A stretch of 64,000 nucleotides of DNA from Pyxicephalus adspersus (Eukaryota; Chordata; Amphibia; Anura; Pyxicephalidae). The DNA lies in contig NC_092870.1 of assembly GCF_032062135.1 (NCBI RefSeq), positions 707,397 to 771,396 on the forward strand. Direction: 5' to 3'. The notes beneath the pieces are model-generated. The model was not told where the DNA came from and did not search any database. It worked only from the letters and a program-made list of their open reading frames with translations. Below, one piece after another: positions 20,222 to 33,295 of the stretch (positions are counted from its first letter, which is position 1; each line of letters opens with the position of its first letter). The position numbers were made by a program, and so were the translations under genes.

Positions 20222-20558
20222 TTGGCTCAATAAAATTGTTAAAACCCTGTTGTTCCTGTCTGTGTCCCCTGTTCCTGATTCTCTCGTGTACTGACCCTGG
20301 CTTGACCCTTTACTACTCCTGATTGCTCTGACCTTTTGCTTGTCTGACGACGCTCCTGTCTCTCTTTCTGGCACCACACTTTATTCCTGTCTGTCTGTCA
20401 CCAGCCTCTGCGTGCAACTGCCCACAGCTTAACATCCTCACCTCTAGAGGCTCTAAAGAGGACCAGGTGGTTGGTTAGACTCTGTGCCCCATTTACGTCT
20501 CTGCCAACTGGACTGGTGACAAGGAGGGTTCACTATCCCGCCCTGTGGCACCGTGACA
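20222..20558 (+). mobile_element. LTR 3' fragment, Gypsy-like
   Basis: Contains GACCCTGGCTTGACCCTTTA, the CATCCTCACC(T/A)(C/T)(T/C)AGAGGCTCT-type block shared with the chromovirus LTR near 24815, and the end GGCACCGTGACA at 20558. The 5' part of the LTR is not recognisable. Confidence 0.55.
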
Positions 20559-20599
20559 GGTGTATACAGGGTGGAGGGAGTAATTCTGTGTTATTTGTT

Positions 20600-21660
20600 A
20601 CCCCAAATAAATAATAACAATTTGGAAATCGCTATGAGTAAAGTGTGAAACAAAAAATAGAAGCCTGGGAATAACATTCATTTTGATCGCCACTATTCTC
20701 GCAAACCAGGATGACGGTGAGGCAGACCAGTCATTTAAATATTTAGTAATCGTGCTGAAAAGAGGGGTATAATTGGCTTGATACGTGTTAATTTTTTGTG
20801 TTAGGTTAAATCCTAGATATGGAATAGATTGAGTGCCCCACGAGAATCTGTCTTGGAGTTGGAAAACCAGTGAATGTGGGAGGGTGAGATTGATTCCTTA
20901 AAGAATATAGGGAGAGTAATCACTGGAAAGGAAATATACATCAGAACATCGACATCATATAAACCACACATGTGCTTGCTAGGACCGCATTTGATGCTTT
21001 TCTTGTCCAGGTTTAGTCTAATAGCTATCGACAGGGGTTCTGTTGCTAATGCGATTGCTAATTATCGAAATGTGGGTTGAGGATGTTGAATAAAGAGAAG
21101 CCATGATTCTCCAGAATGCTGGTCCAAAACCCATTTTCTCCAGGAAAATTAAGTCAAATACTCTCATGAACAGCTGTTGAAAGCTTTGTGTAAGTCAACA
21201 GAAAGCAGCATAGCCTCCCTACTGTGGCCTCTGTCCCAGTTCCCTATGATAGCAGAGATCAGGTCTATCATTCTCCTAGTCTGGTCTGGGGTCTGGCGGT
21301 GTATATATTGATCAAGAAAAATGTTAGGCCAGTCAGATAACACTTTAGTCATGATCTTAAAATCGCAATTGATCAGAGAAATAGATCTGTGGTTACTCAC
21401 CTCCATATGGTCTTGGTCTGGGTTAGGTAACACACTAATTAGGGCCTTATTGTCTTCTTCTGGAACAAAATTGCCATCTCTAAGGTAATTAAAATTGAGG
21501 TACTAATACATCTCCAAAAGTTTTATAATATGCATTAGGTAAACCATGCGGGCCAGAGCTTGTTATTCCTTATATAGAGATTTAACGTGGTCCTGCTTCA
21601 GTTTAGGTAAGACAATCCTAGAAAATAAAGTTTCCAACTTGGCTCTGGATGCATGTGAGG
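20600..21660 (-). pseudogene. L1 ORF2 remnant, antisense
   Basis: On the minus strand the reading runs from about 21660 (AKLETLFS, DHVKSLYKE, AL(I)SVLPNPDQDHMEV) into SNHRSISLINCDFKIMTKV (RT start, about 21360), then QTPDQTRRMIDLISAI and AMLLSVDLHKAF. After that come EKMGFGPAFWRIMASLYST and, near 20700, WFARIVAIKMNVIPRLLF. The catalytic YADD region is degraded (about 20950). It is an independent L1 copy in the opposite direction to 7356-17185. Confidence 0.8.
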
Positions 21661-24395
21661 GGAGGGGTGGGTGAATATAATTCATGATAAAAGTTTCTGC
21701 CTAAATTTCTGCCTACCTGCATCAATGAAATGTATCAAGCACAAATCAAACGTATAAAAACCAAAGAGCCTAGGGAAGAAACATTTTCACAAGAGGAACC
21801 CAGAAGTTAGGGGAAGGAGAGGAGGGTAAAATGGAGAGGAGAAAAAAGACCTTTAGATATTGCTTAATCATGTTCCCAGCAGTATACACTCCAATAACAT
21901 AGAGTTAAGTATAAATTAACTTCAAAGAGAGAGAAAAAAACACAATCTTTATAAAGGATAAAAACTTGAATCCACAGTTGAGCAGGAACAGCTTCCCCAG
22001 GAGGCGATGTTTTAGAAAAGGCCGTACCAACAAGGAGAATGGAGAATGATAAGGATAAGTAGAGAGCATTCCCAGTTTTTAAGCAATTACTTACCTTCAG
22101 CAAAGGTAGAAAAAGCATGGAATTTATTCTGGAAATGGAACCACAATTTAAAAAGATAGGCCCACCGGTATTTTATGTTACACGTCACTCGAGTGATTGT
22201 ATCGGTTTGAGAGGAATCCCTCAGTGGAGGAGCAGAGCCAGGAAAAGCTGTGTTGTGCTCAGCACTCTGAACAGACTCCAGTGATGAAAATAGCTCCATA
22301 GCTGCAAGGGATCTGTTATCAATGGATTGCGCCCGCGTGGTGGAGGACAGAGGACTTGCCATGGCTGTTGAAGCTGTGCTGGCCATCATCTTGAAAGCAC
22401 ACAAACTGGCCAATCCCAGGCTTTTGGAGGCTATTTACTTTGCATCTGAATGGAGAATTAGCTCTGTGAGGCATAGCTCCAACATTTTGGTCTTAAGTAG
22501 TAATTCACCGCCATTACCTCAAATCCTATATCTTTGAATCCAGCTTCAAAACACCAGTCTTTTCTTCCTTTATACCTGCAATATGCTCATATCCTGGATC
22601 CCATATGCCCTCCTCTATATACATACTGAATCAATAGTCTCTGCCCACCCCTAAGGCAACCATTTCAGCGAAACATGTCGAGAAAAGAGACAGTGTTTCT
22701 ATCACAGTAATAAATTAATACACGTTTGCTGGTGATTTGCCACCCACATTTCATATGCTATGTGTATGGTAATTATGCTTGCTAGTGACTTGTTACTGAT
22801 ATTTTATGCAATGTATCAATAAGTTCATGATTATGTTTTTCACTAAGTAAATTACCAAACCATTACCCAAAAGCCCTTTTCTTTCCCATAATTTTATTAT
22901 CTTGCTTTAGCATGTCAACTTCCTGCATATCCTCCTTCAGGTGTTCATTTTGTCATATTTGTTGATTTGACAAAAAAAAATGAATAGTGCCCCTGATTGT
23001 ACTGAAAGTGTTTTTGCAAGGAGGGGGATTTGTTTTTAGTGTAGGGGGAATGTTTGCTTGGTAGGCATTTTGTGCAGTACTCCTTTTTGACCCCTGTACA
23101 TTACATACATAACGATCACCTCTGCACTTTGTGCATTATTGCTCTAACTGCCAGCTTGGACTGTGGTGGCGCTAGACCCTAATATCCTGATCTCTGTACC
23201 AAACATCATATGTTAATTTAGTTTTTTAATTCACCCTTGGGGGTAAATAATCATACTTTTGCATGTAAGTACAGTTATCATTTACCTGTCCACACATGTT
23301 AGAAGTGAGTTGCTAAATGTCCTACAAAGTAAGCAATAACTATGTATTTCAAGATTTGAACAAACTGAATATAATGTGGAGGTAAGATTCAACTCACTTG
23401 CTGCAAATAGGTATTCAGGCATTTGTTCCAATTTTGGGGGCCCTTTCCCACTTTTATTTGCCAAATTTATCAACTCAAAACAATATCCAGGGATTTATTT
23501 CCTACAGCATAACAAAAAACACAAATTTTAGCCTCCTGACTTTCTCTGACTCCACTTCAACTTTGAGAAACCTCCTGGGCTCTCCCAGCATACAGGCTGC
23601 ACACAGGCCTTGCAGCTGGCCCACCAGGCCTCAGCTGCAACTTCCTTCTGATACAAAGGTATGTACCTTTTTATCAATGGTTTGCAGCTTCAGGACCAAT
23701 CTCAGTCTCTGGCCTGGAAAATAGATCGAGTACCTGGACCACCCATTCCTCCCAGGACACTCTTGAAAATCTTTAAAAAAAAGATTACAGCACACATTTA
23801 ATATTGTGTACAGTCAGCTTTGTAGTTATACCCGTGTCATAAAGTCCCCTAATTTTGGTTCATTGAGTTCCATCAACATCCGAGATTGTCTTCTGCTCAG
23901 TTGCTTTTGTATTTGTGTCTATTTTATTTTATTTGCTATTCATCTGATCATCTAAAGTGTAAGGTACTTCTTGGTGACATTTTCCATAGCTGCTTGGTTC
24001 TGTACTTGAAAAAAATCACATTTAACTGAGATGTTGGTCTAGAATAGGATTAGCTGACCTTTCATTCAGTTTAAATGTGTAACAGACATATTTTTTTTGA
24101 AAAGGTCCTTCTACTTGAAAAAAAGTCAAATATAGTTAGTTGTTTCTTCTGCAATAAACAACCTGTCTGCTTGAAATTTGTGATGTAGACTTTATGATTT
24201 ATAAAAGAAGGAATCAAAAAATACATTACACAGAAGGCTTTTGCCTCATAGCAACAAAAGACTTTTTCATCTACACCTTTTTGTTTTCCACAGTGTTCTG
24301 TTTTGAGTTTCTTTTTTTTTGTCTAAAGTGTTAATTATGAACAAAGGGAATGGTCACCTGGGGAGATGTGAAAAGATTCCCAGGATATCAGGGCC
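21661..24395. other. Intergenic stretch without a recognised gene
   Basis: No family-level coding match was found. An open minus-strand frame at 22087-22413 has no recognisable domain. Around 22640-22760 there is sequence like the 3' tail of Penelope-type elements (CAGCGAAACATGTCGAG followed by AATAAATTAATACACGTTTG). The last ~300 bp before 24401 are plain AT-rich DNA serving as the target of the Gypsy insertion. Confidence 0.4.
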
Positions 24396-24400
24396 ATAAA

Positions 24401-24942
24401 TGTCACACTTACCTCTTCCTTGCTAAAGCGCAGGCATCTCTCTCCTGCGCATGTGGGCAATTCTGACCCTGGGCGTGCCTCTGATCCCAAGCTTTATCGG
24501 TTTCCAGCCAACTTCCCTGTGCTGTTCCAGTGTTCCAGTCTGTCTGTGAATATTCCTGTGTCACCTGTGCCTCCTGTTGCTTCCATTGTCTCCTGTGTTC
24601 CCTGTGTTCCCTGTGTCCGCGGCGGCCCCTGTGTCACTGGTGTCTGTCTCCTTGATCCCTAGTATTTGACCCCTGGCTTGTGACCTGACCTCTCTTGCTT
24701 GCTGCCTGCCTCGACCCCGGCCTTCCTCGACTAATCTTTAGCTTTGTGATTTGGTACTGTGTTTCTTCCTGCCCACCCTGGTGTGCCTGGCAGTAACGAG
24801 GAGCGCATTATCCTCACCATCAGAGGCTCTGGAGAAGACCTGGTTACTGCTTAGACTCTGCGCCTTGGACCTTTTGAAGGCTTACACCGCTACCATGCAA
24901 GCCGCAGCGCCCCCTAGTGGCCCTGTCTCCCCAAGAGTGACA
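24401..24942 (+). repeat. 5' LTR of the chromovirus (internally deleted)
   Basis: Starts TGTCACACTT and ends AGAGTGACA. Compared with the 3' LTR it lacks about 160-190 bp between CCCAAGCTTTATCGG and TTCCAGCCAACTTCC, the region that in the 3' LTR holds GCTAGCCAATCAGAAAATAT and CTATTTAGCTAGC (CCAAT- and TATA-like). The promoter part is therefore gone from this copy. Confidence 0.9.
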
Positions 24943-24955
24943 GTTTGCACAAACC

Positions 24956-25885
24956 ATGACTACACCCTCCCAGACTTCAGCAGGCCCCAACCATTTACTC
25001 TCCCAGAAGCTTGACGCCCTGGAACCTACCCAAATTCAGGTGCTTTGCCAGCTTAATACACTAACTGCTCGCCTGGATCAACTGCTTGTTTCTCCCAGTG
25101 CATTGGCTGTACCACCAGCCCAGGCCCGGCCGTCTGCCATCACAGTGGCCTCTGCACTAAATTTGCCACCTCCCCAGCGAATCGCTGGGGACCCCAAGAC
25201 CTGCCGTGGCTTAATCAACCAGTGTGGCATCCATTTTGAGCTTTAGCCACATAACTTCCCCACTGACCGGGCCAAAGTGGCATATGTAATCTCCTTACTG
25301 TCTGAAAAGGCTCTGGCACGGGGGTCCCCGCTCTGGGAAAAGAAGGATCCAGTTACCGGTAATATTGAAGCCTTTCTGAGCCTCTTTATAAAGGTCTATG
25401 ATAAACCCGTGCGCTCCTCCTCAGCAGCCAGCACGCTCCTGCGGCTCCGCCAAGGGTCTCTTACTGTGGGTGAGTTTGCAGTACAGTTTCGTACTTTGGC
25501 AGCTAAACTCGCCTGGAACAATGAGGCGATCCACGCTACCTTCTGGCAAGGCCTTTCTGACCACGTGAAGGATGAGTTGGCTGGTCAAGAGATTCCCTCA
25601 TCTCTGGATGATCTGCTCTCCTTGGCCATCCAGATAAACATTCGCTTCCAAGAGCGTTTCCAGGAGAAATCTCGCCCATGCAAGGCCTTTGTCCCACCAC
25701 TGGCACCATCCTTTCAGCGGCCTCTGCAAACTCCAGCCTCCCCTGTTCCCCCTGTCTCTGAAGAACCTATGCAGCTATGCACCAGAGGAAAGGTCCCGGC
25801 GTCTGTCTTCTGGTATCTATACTGCGAAAAGAAGGGACACTTTATCAAATCTTGCCCACAGAGGCTGGGAAACTTCAGAGCCTAG
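24956..25885 (+). pseudogene. Gypsy Gag, broken by one stop
   Basis: From ATG 24956 (MTTPSQTSAGPNHLL) the reading runs to a TAG at 25244-25246 inside the usual HFEL-PHNFPTD block, then continues in the same frame to 25885. Recognisable Gag blocks are KVAYVISLLSEKALA, FRTLAAKLAWNNEA and FWQGLSDHVKDELAG. At the end lies a CCHC knuckle read as YLYCEKKGHFIKSC, in which the first Cys is Tyr. Gag forms the particle and binds RNA. The stop and the lost Cys indicate decay. Confidence 0.88.
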
Positions 25886-25899
25886 CATGCTCTGAGGGG

Positions 25900-27715
25900 G
25901 GCATGCTAGATCACACTACTCTCCCCTCCATTCAGCGTCCCTCCATAGCCATCCAGCTTTGCCACTACAATTCCCCACTTGCCCTTGAGGACTTCATTGA
26001 CTCTGGAGCAGCTGGAAATTTCATCTCAGCTACCCTTATCAAGGAATGTGATTGCCCTATAGAGCCGCTATCTCAACCTTTGCGCATCTCTGCAGTAGAT
26101 GGTACTCTGTCTTGTGTACTCCGCTTCCTGACCAGACCTATACAAATGTCTGTAGGTGTGCTTCACCACTGGACCATCAGTTTTCTTGTTCTTCATCAGG
26201 CCAGCTGTGCAGTCATTCTGGGACCCCCATGGCTTCAACAGCATTCTCCTGTGCTTGACTGGTCTACTCCCGAGGTATTGGCTTGGGGTCCCTCGTGTCA
26301 CTCCACATGCCTGAACAAGCTCACGCCTATCATGCCTCTTGCTTTCTTCACTCCTGAAGTTGTTCCTTCCATTCCAAGTCAGTACATGGTTATCCAGGAT
26401 GTCTTCTCTAAGCGTAATGCTGAGCAGCTACCTCTCCACAGGCCCTACGACTGTGCAATAGACCTCATTTGAATTCCACACCTCCCAGAGGTCGGGTGTA
26501 ACCCCTCAGTCTCCCAGAAACCAAAGCTATGACAGATTACATTAAGGAGAATTTGCTGAGGGGTTTATATGCAAGTCTTCTTGTCCTGCTGGCGCAGGGT
26601 TTTTCTTTGTACAGAAGAAAGATGGGACACTTCGCCCCTCTATAGATTACTGCGGCCTCAATGCCATTACCATCAAAAAACTGCCTTTCATCACTGAGCT
26701 CTTTGACCGCCTTCAGGGCGCACAGATCTTCACTAAGCTAGATCTCCGAGAAGCATATAATCTAATTGGGATCAAGGAGGGGGGTGAATGGAAGACAGCC
26801 TTTAATACTAAAGATGGGCATTACGAGTATCTTGTGATGCCCTACGTTCTCTGTAATGCTCCAGCTGTCTTCCAACACTTTGTGAATGACTTTTTTTGTG
26901 ACCTGCTATACATCTGTGTTGTAGTTTACTTGGATGACATCCTGATCTTTTTTTCTGACTTGCCCACTCACAGACAACATGTCCGTTTAGTCCTACAACG
27001 GGTCCGAGACAACGGACTCTATGCAAAGACTCAGAAGTGCTTGTTTGAACTCCCACAGGTGCCCTTTTTGGGCTACATTGTGTCCAAAAAAGGCCTCTCC
27101 ATGGATCCTGAGAAAATTGCAGCCATTTCTGACTGGCCATTACTCTGCAGCCTTAAGGCTACTCAGTGCTTCCTGGGATTTACCAATTACTACCGACAAT
27201 TTATTAAAAATTACTCCTCGCTGGTAGCTCCCATCATGGCACTGACCCGGATGGATGCTGATGCTAAGAACTAGCCCTCTGGGGCTATTGTGGCTTTTCA
27301 CACCTTGAAACTAGCCTTTCTTTCTGGCCCAGCTTTGGTTAGGCCAGATGTCACCAAGCCCTTCTCTGTAGAGGTTAACGCCTCCCCTGTGGGAGCTATC
27401 CTCTTTCAGACCCCTACTGGAGCAAGATACCCATGTGCATTCTTTTCAAGTTTTCCCCAGCAGAAAAGAATTATTTTATTGGAGCCCGAGAACTCCTGGC
27501 TATCAAGTTAGCTTTGGAAGAATGGTGTTACATTTTAGAGGGTTCCCCTCACGAGATCACTATTTTTACTGATCATTAAAACCTTCAGTATCTGCAGTAT
27601 GCTCGCAGCCTCAACCCCTGGCAAGCCCGTTGGTCAATATTCTTTTCTCGTTTTGATTTTGTGATTACCTTTAAACCCAGTTCCACCAAAAGGGATGAGC
27701 GAGAAGGCCTCTAAC
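25900..27715 (+). pseudogene. Gypsy Pol, first part: protease and reverse transcriptase / RNase H, broken
   Basis: The aspartic protease motif is FIDSGAAGN (about 25995-26020) in an open frame 25777-26472. The RT start is frameshifted (26470-26790). The RT palm follows in 26834-27274, with YLDDIL at 26927 onward and FLGYIVSKKGLSMDPEK. The RT connection and RNase H are in pieces at 27290-27690 ([17 protein letters not shown]). The reading is cut at FKPSSTK by the hAT insertion and resumes at 34011 with NSHADALSRSFDP, the end of RNase H. Multiple stops and frameshifts make it non-functional. Confidence 0.88.
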
Positions 27716-27721
27716 AGTCTC

Positions 27722-28140
27722 ACAAAAATTTTATCGAATTTCCGGTGGGTTCGCGAAATTTCGGCAAATCGATTTCGCAAATTCCATTAAAGTCTAAGGA
27801 CTGACTTTAAACATTAATAGCAAAGCTCCTATACATGTTAGAAACACCAAATTTGCTAGGTAAGTGTAAGAGAATAGTGGCAAGAAGGAAAAAACACAAA
27901 AGTTCCAAAAGACCAAAAGTGACAGCAGGCAAATAGGATTTTTGCCTGATGGAGAGCATCCAGAAGGCAGCATAAACATTAGGACATGGAGAAAGGGTGA
28001 ACCCAACCCACTAGCAACAGTCTGTACTGTCAAAACAGCAGAAGAATGCATTGCTATTTAATGTACGCACCCCTTTTTAATTGATATAGCTGCATAATGT
28101 GTTTACGCGATATAAATCCTGTTTATTAATATTAATAATG
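27722..28140 (-). mobile_element. hAT copy 1, R2-side terminal region
   Basis: Holds TTCG/CGAA repeats (27740-27785), the motif CCATTAAAGTC (inverse of GACTTTAATGG) at 27784-27794, and near 28085-28140 a diverged copy of the LINE tail TATAAATCCTGTTTATTAAT. It matches, inverted, 39760-40240 of hAT copy 2. Confidence 0.7.
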
Positions 28141-28264
28141 GCTAGCTGTCATCATGACCTGGACGACGTGTGTTAGAAATGCCACCCATAAAGTTGTGGA
28201 AAAGTAGTGCAGTTACATTAGGCAAAAGGATAGCAGTGTGTGGCCTCTGGTCAGCTATCGCCAG

Positions 28265-29760
28265 ACAGACCGCATTGGTAAGAGTCATGAAGAGCTGGGT
28301 GTAGTGCATCGTCAATGCCCCCCAGAAGTGTACAATTTTAGTGAATGGAGTACTGACAGGCGGCAGCAACAGCAGTAAGAGGAGGCAGTGGGCCCTGAGA
28401 AGGAGTGCGTACCGCATTATTAACTGACATCTAGAGCTGGATGTAGTACATCGTCAATGCCAACCCAAAGTGTGTGTAATACAATTAAAGTGAATGGAGT
28501 ACTTACAGGCGGGAGCAGCAGCAGGAGGAGGAGGAGGCGGTACACCCTGAGAAGAAGCATAGACAGCATTGGTAACTGACATCTAGAGCTGGGTGTAGTG
28601 CATCGTCAATGCCACCCCAAAGTGTTTAATACAATTTAAGTGAATGGAGTACTGACAGGCGGCAGCAGCAGCAGGAGGAGGAGGCGGTGGACGCTGAGAA
28701 GGAGCGTGGACTGCATTGGTAACCGACATCTAGAGCTGGGTTTAGTGCATCTTCAATGCCACCAGGAAGTGTGTAATACAATTTAAGTGAATGGAGTACT
28801 GACAGGCGGCAGCAGTAACAGCATTAGGAGGAGGCGGTGGGCCCTGAGAGGGAGTGGAGACTGCATTTGTAAATGGCATCTAGAGCTGGGTGTAGTGCAT
28901 CATCAATGCCACCCAGAAGTGTACAATACAATTAAAGTGAATGGAGTACTTACAGGCAGCAGCAGCAGGAGGAGGAGCAGGCGGTGGGCCCTGAGAAGGA
29001 GCATGGACGGCATTGGTAACTGACATCTAGAGCTGGGTGTAGTGCATCGTCAATGCCCCCCCGAAGTGTGTAATACAATTTAAGTGAATGGAGTACTGAC
29101 AGGCGGCAGCAGCAGCAGCAGGAGGAGGAGGCAGTGGACCCTGAGACAGAGCGTGGACCACATTGGTAACTGACATCTAGAGCTGGGTGTAGTGCATCTT
29201 CAATGCCACCCCGAAGTGTGTAATACAAGTGAATGGAGTACTGTCAGGCGGCTGCAACAGCAGCAGGAGGAGGCGGTAGGCCCTGAGAAGGAGCGTGGAC
29301 CGCATTGGTAACTGACATCTAGAGCTGGGTGTAGTGCATGGTCAATGCCACCTCAAAGTGTGTAATACAATTTAAGTGAATGGAGTACTGACAGGTGGCA
29401 GCAACAGCAGCAGGAGGAGGCCGTGGCCCTAGGAGGAGGCCGTGGCCCTTAGAAGGAACGTGGATCACATTGATAACTGACATCCAGAGATGGGTGTAGT
29501 GCATCGTCAATGTCACCCCGAAGTGTGTAATACAATTTAAGTGAATGGAGTACTGACAGGCCGCAGCAGTAACAGCATTAGGAGGAGGCGGTGGGCCCTG
29601 AGAGGGAGCGTGGACCGCATTTGTACTGGGCAGGCAGCAGCAGCAACAGCAGCAGGAGGAGGCGGTGGGCCCTGAAACGGAGTGTGGACGGTATTGGTAA
29701 CTGGCATCTAGAGCTGGGTGTAGTGCATCGTCAATGCCACCCTGAAGTGTGTAATGCAAA
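28265..29760 (-). repeat. R2 tandem array of hAT copy 1 (about 10 units of ~148 bp)
   Basis: Each unit contains ACTGACATCTAGAGCTGGGT, GTAGTGCATCGTCAATGCCA, GTGTGTAATACAATTTAAGT, GAATGGAGTACTGACAGGCG and a GCAGCAGCAGGAGGAGGAGG tract. The minus strand is open over several units (28950-29228, 29319-29759), with repeated peptides such as GGIDDALHPALD and runs of Cys. Confidence 0.92.
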
Positions 29761-30195
29761 TATATGAAATTTGTGAATAAACGTAGAAGAGCCAGACCAA
29801 GATGTTTTGTGCGACTGCACTGTTGCTGTGGTCTGTGGTGCCAGAAGCGTTAGTAAGATGGACGATATTGCTAGTTTGCATCATGGATGGAAGTAGATGA
29901 CATGAATGCCAACCCTTAATCTTACAATACTTAGCTGAAAAATTAGGCAAAGGCAATGGAACCTATCAGTGTGGCAGTACTGGGGGTTTTCATCTGCAGT
30001 TTGTTGGCCTCCCGGAAGCAGCAGAAATGTAAAGTAAATGCTAGCTGGCACAATGGCAGGTATGACACTGGCGATGAATGCCACCCCTGGACGTTGCAAA
30101 AACTAGCGTAAAAATTCAACCGAGGCAGGCTCAGCTCACAGGGTGTTTGGTGATAGGCATCTTGTTGGGTCAGTGAGTCCTTATGTCAGTCAATC

Positions 30196-32790
30196 AGTGA
30201 CATCTGCATTGGGGATATGATGCTTGTTAGTAACCCACCTTTCATTCATTTTCAAAAAGGTGAGGCAATTGACATTTTCCGGCGACAGTCGTGATCGGTT
30301 GTCCGTGACCACTCCGCCAGTGATGCTGAAGGTTCTTTCGGACAGAACACTGGATGCCGGTCATAAAAGAAGCCTGATGGCATACTGTGCTAACTGGGGG
30401 CAGATTTCAAGCCTGTTGACCCAAAAATTATTGGCGGCACTACTGTCAGTACAGGCATCCTCCTAATAACTGCTGTCGTCACCACCACAACCCAGAAAGG
30501 AGCCAACGTAATCGTGCACCATGCACTTCATCCGTTCTCGATGGTTATGCCCCTGTACTTTACTTGTTTGAGGTGGCCACATCAGGTTTCGTCAGGCATC
30601 CAGAAAATCCCCCCTGCCTTGGCTTACACTTTTGAATGGGTGTGGCCTGCTGCCACTACTGCTGATGCTGCTGCTGCCGCCGCTACAGGAGGATACGGTG
30701 GGGGCGGTGTCCATCTGAGCTCCCTGTGTGGAATGTGGTGCGCGGAACTCCTCACACAGCTGGTCGCATTGTATTCTGCTCAGGCAGGTCACCTTTTCTT
30801 TCTCTTGCGCCGGCTTGGGTAGAAACTGTGACATTATGTCCTTGTAACGGTGATCCAGAAGGGTGGCCAGACAGTAAACATCCCGGTTTTTAAAGCTGCA
30901 AATGCGGGGGTCACACCGTAGGCATCGTAACATGTGGACACACATATGAAAGAGGGGTTCCCTGGGCTCATCCTCCTCCTGTCCCTCAGTAGGCACCAAA
31001 ACTTCTTCCTCCTCATCACCCACTTCCTCCTCTTCAAGCTGCAGCAGTTCCTGTTGTTCCATCGCCCGCACAATGCCTGGGGCGTGACAGCACAAATGCG
31101 GGTTGGACGGGTCCTGTCCAGCAGCCTCAACATGGTCCCCCTCATCATCATCATAATCATCTTCCTCCTCCCCCTACTCCTCTTGAAACTCCTGATGCTG
31201 GCCAGTGTCCCTTCTTGCTCCTCCTGATGCTGGCTGTGCGCTATGGAGTGTAATGTCACCCTCATCCTCCTCCCCCATTTCTTTCCCTCCTCTCCCATCG
31301 CCACTTTCCATCAGCCCACACAGGGTATTATCAAGCAGAAAAATGATGGTTAAGGCATCGTTCCAGCCTGACCGCTACCGACTCACAACCTTTGTGGCCT
31401 GCTCAAAGGGGGCCAGTACCTTGCACAGCGTCTCCATTTGCAGCCACTGGTCATTGCTAAAATAGCTCAGTTGTGTGGCTACAACAAGGGCCCTGCTGCC
31501 TCCATGCACCGCGCTGACCAAGTAATGGCGGATGGCTAGCTTTTGCTTACACAGACGCTGGAGCATGTGCAGTGGCGTTCCATCTAGTTACAGTGTCACA
31601 AATGAGTCTATGCGGTGGCAGCCTCTGTTGGCGCTGGATCCTGCTAAGCGCCGCGGCGGCAGTAGGGGATCGGCGGACATGTCTGCAGATGGAGCAAGCC
31701 TGTCTCATTAAGTCCTGTAGTCCTGGGTACGTGCGGAGGAACTTCTGCACCACCAGGTTCAGTACGTGGGCAACGCAGTGGTTGCACCTCCTTCAAGAGA
31801 ACGCACAAACTGCTCCCACTTTAGTTTGTGGTTCTTGCGCATGTAGGAAACAGGGATGTTGTACCCAAATGTGATCCAGCCTGTCCTCTGCGAATCTGCC
31901 TGTGGCACAGGATGCAGATTGCTAGGCACCCGTTATCGTCTTTCACCATGAAAAAGGACCACACTTGAGAGGTGCGAGCAACCACTCTGCTGCTCTTTTT
32001 CTTTGCCTGCTCTGCGTCTGCTGGGTGCCCTGTGTCTGCTCCAGCTCCATCTCCTCCACGGTCACATCAACTCTGACTGTTCCCCTGCTTGTGCCCACTC
32101 TTCTTCATTTCATTGGGACTCTCATGAGGCAGATTTGCTGACCCTTCCATCCCCAGTCTGTTGCTGCTGCCTTTCCTCTAAGTCTGTTTCGGAACTGCTG
32201 CTAGCCCTTACACACACCGGTAGTTCCCAGGTGATATCATGGTCATCATCATCCTCATTTTCATCTTAGGCAACCTCTGCAAATGCAGCCACTGATGCAG
32301 AAATCTCGGCCAGCAAGTGCTGACCACACTCTAAGGGTCTCAAAGTCTGCCTCCTGCTCTGAAATTTCGCAATGACAGATCCTCAGGCTGTTCGTCAAAC
32401 AACAAGGGAGAGTCATCGGGAAGGTACAGGCACATTAGCCACGGTACCTCCTGTCTTTGCTCCTGTCACTGCTTTGCTGGTTGCTGCTGCTGTAGAAAAA
32501 AGAGCCAGCTGCAGAAGAAAAGCCTGCTGCACATGAGGCCCCTGAGACCCAGTCCACAATACTCTCCACATGACGTGGCTGTATAATTGTAGTCCGCCCT
32601 CTCAATAAATCTACCAGCATACTGGTGCTCTGCACACTTCTCAGACCTGTTTGACAACTTGTGCTGCTGCCTCCAACAGTTTGCTGCTGCCCTACAGTGG
32701 CGGACTCCTGGGGAGTATGCCATGCCCCCTGCCAGATGCGGCAGGTCGCCCAACGCCACGCCTTCCCCTGCGTCTACCGCTCATCTTTCA
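30196..32790 (-). pseudogene. hAT transposase of copy 1, heavily broken
   Basis: Cut-and-paste transposase of the Ac/hAT superfamily. On the minus strand the order is a Ser/acidic N-terminus (32760-32000), a BED zinc finger (VWSFFMVKDDNGCLA, ILCHRQIRRGQAG, about 31955-31870), a middle region with LICDTVTRWNAT (about 31600) and an acidic insert (31230-30990). The C-terminal dimerisation block follows (SVLSERTFSITGGVVTDN, then CLTFLKMNERWV, about 30350-30225), ending at a stop near 30196. Many frameshifts and stops are present, so the best open stretches are under 170 residues. Confidence 0.85.
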
Positions 32791-32794
32791 CTTA

Positions 32795-33075
32795 TTTGAG
32801 GTATCAAACAATGAAATACCTGTATTTACCTTGCTAGCAAGTGGTATCAGAATGAAATATCTGTATTTTTTTAGAGTAATACAGAAAATCTTCTGGCTTT
32901 TTTGATAGCTAGCAAGTGGTATCAGAATGAAATATCTGTATTTTTTTTAGATAAATGCAGACATTTTCCTGGATTTTTTGATAGATAGCAAGTGCTATAA
33001 AATTTCTGTATTGTTTGGAGAGTAGGACAGAAATGTTTCTGCCTTTTTTTGCTTGATAGCAAGAGGTAGCATCAA
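32795..33075 (-). repeat. R1 array of hAT copy 1 (about 4 units)
   Basis: Units GATAGCAAGTGGTATCAGAA, then TGAAATATCTGTA and a T-run, at about 32829, 32909, 32985 and 33052. They are the same family as 260-1990. They lie just upstream of the transposase, on the opposite side from R2. Confidence 0.9.
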
Positions 33076-33295
33076 AAACTGCAAAAGCTGTAAATTTCCA
33101 GATATACAGAAGGCTCCTAACCTGTCCCTGTGACAATGCACTTCTCTCTGTGCTTCTTTCCTTCACACAAAACACAATATGGAGTGACTAGCCCCTCCCT
33201 CCTTCCCTGTATATATGCCTGTGCTCAGATCTCTCCTGATTGGGCTGCTGGGCCTTGCTGTGCATCCTGGGAGTCGCCGTTCTCGCCTCCTGCAT

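Noticed and set aside
22087..22413. 108-residue minus-strand frame rich in Ser and Ala
   Set aside because: No family match or supporting context; not enough to call a gene.
22640..22760. Second hammerhead-like motif (CAGCGAAACATGTCG)
   Set aside because: The GAAAC strand and a possible GUC are present, but no CUGAUGA-like core or stem II could be aligned.
30224..31465. Plus-strand open frames in 30.2-31.5 kb
   Set aside because: They are shadows of the minus-strand hAT transposase, whose BED finger and dimerisation domain are read on the minus strand.
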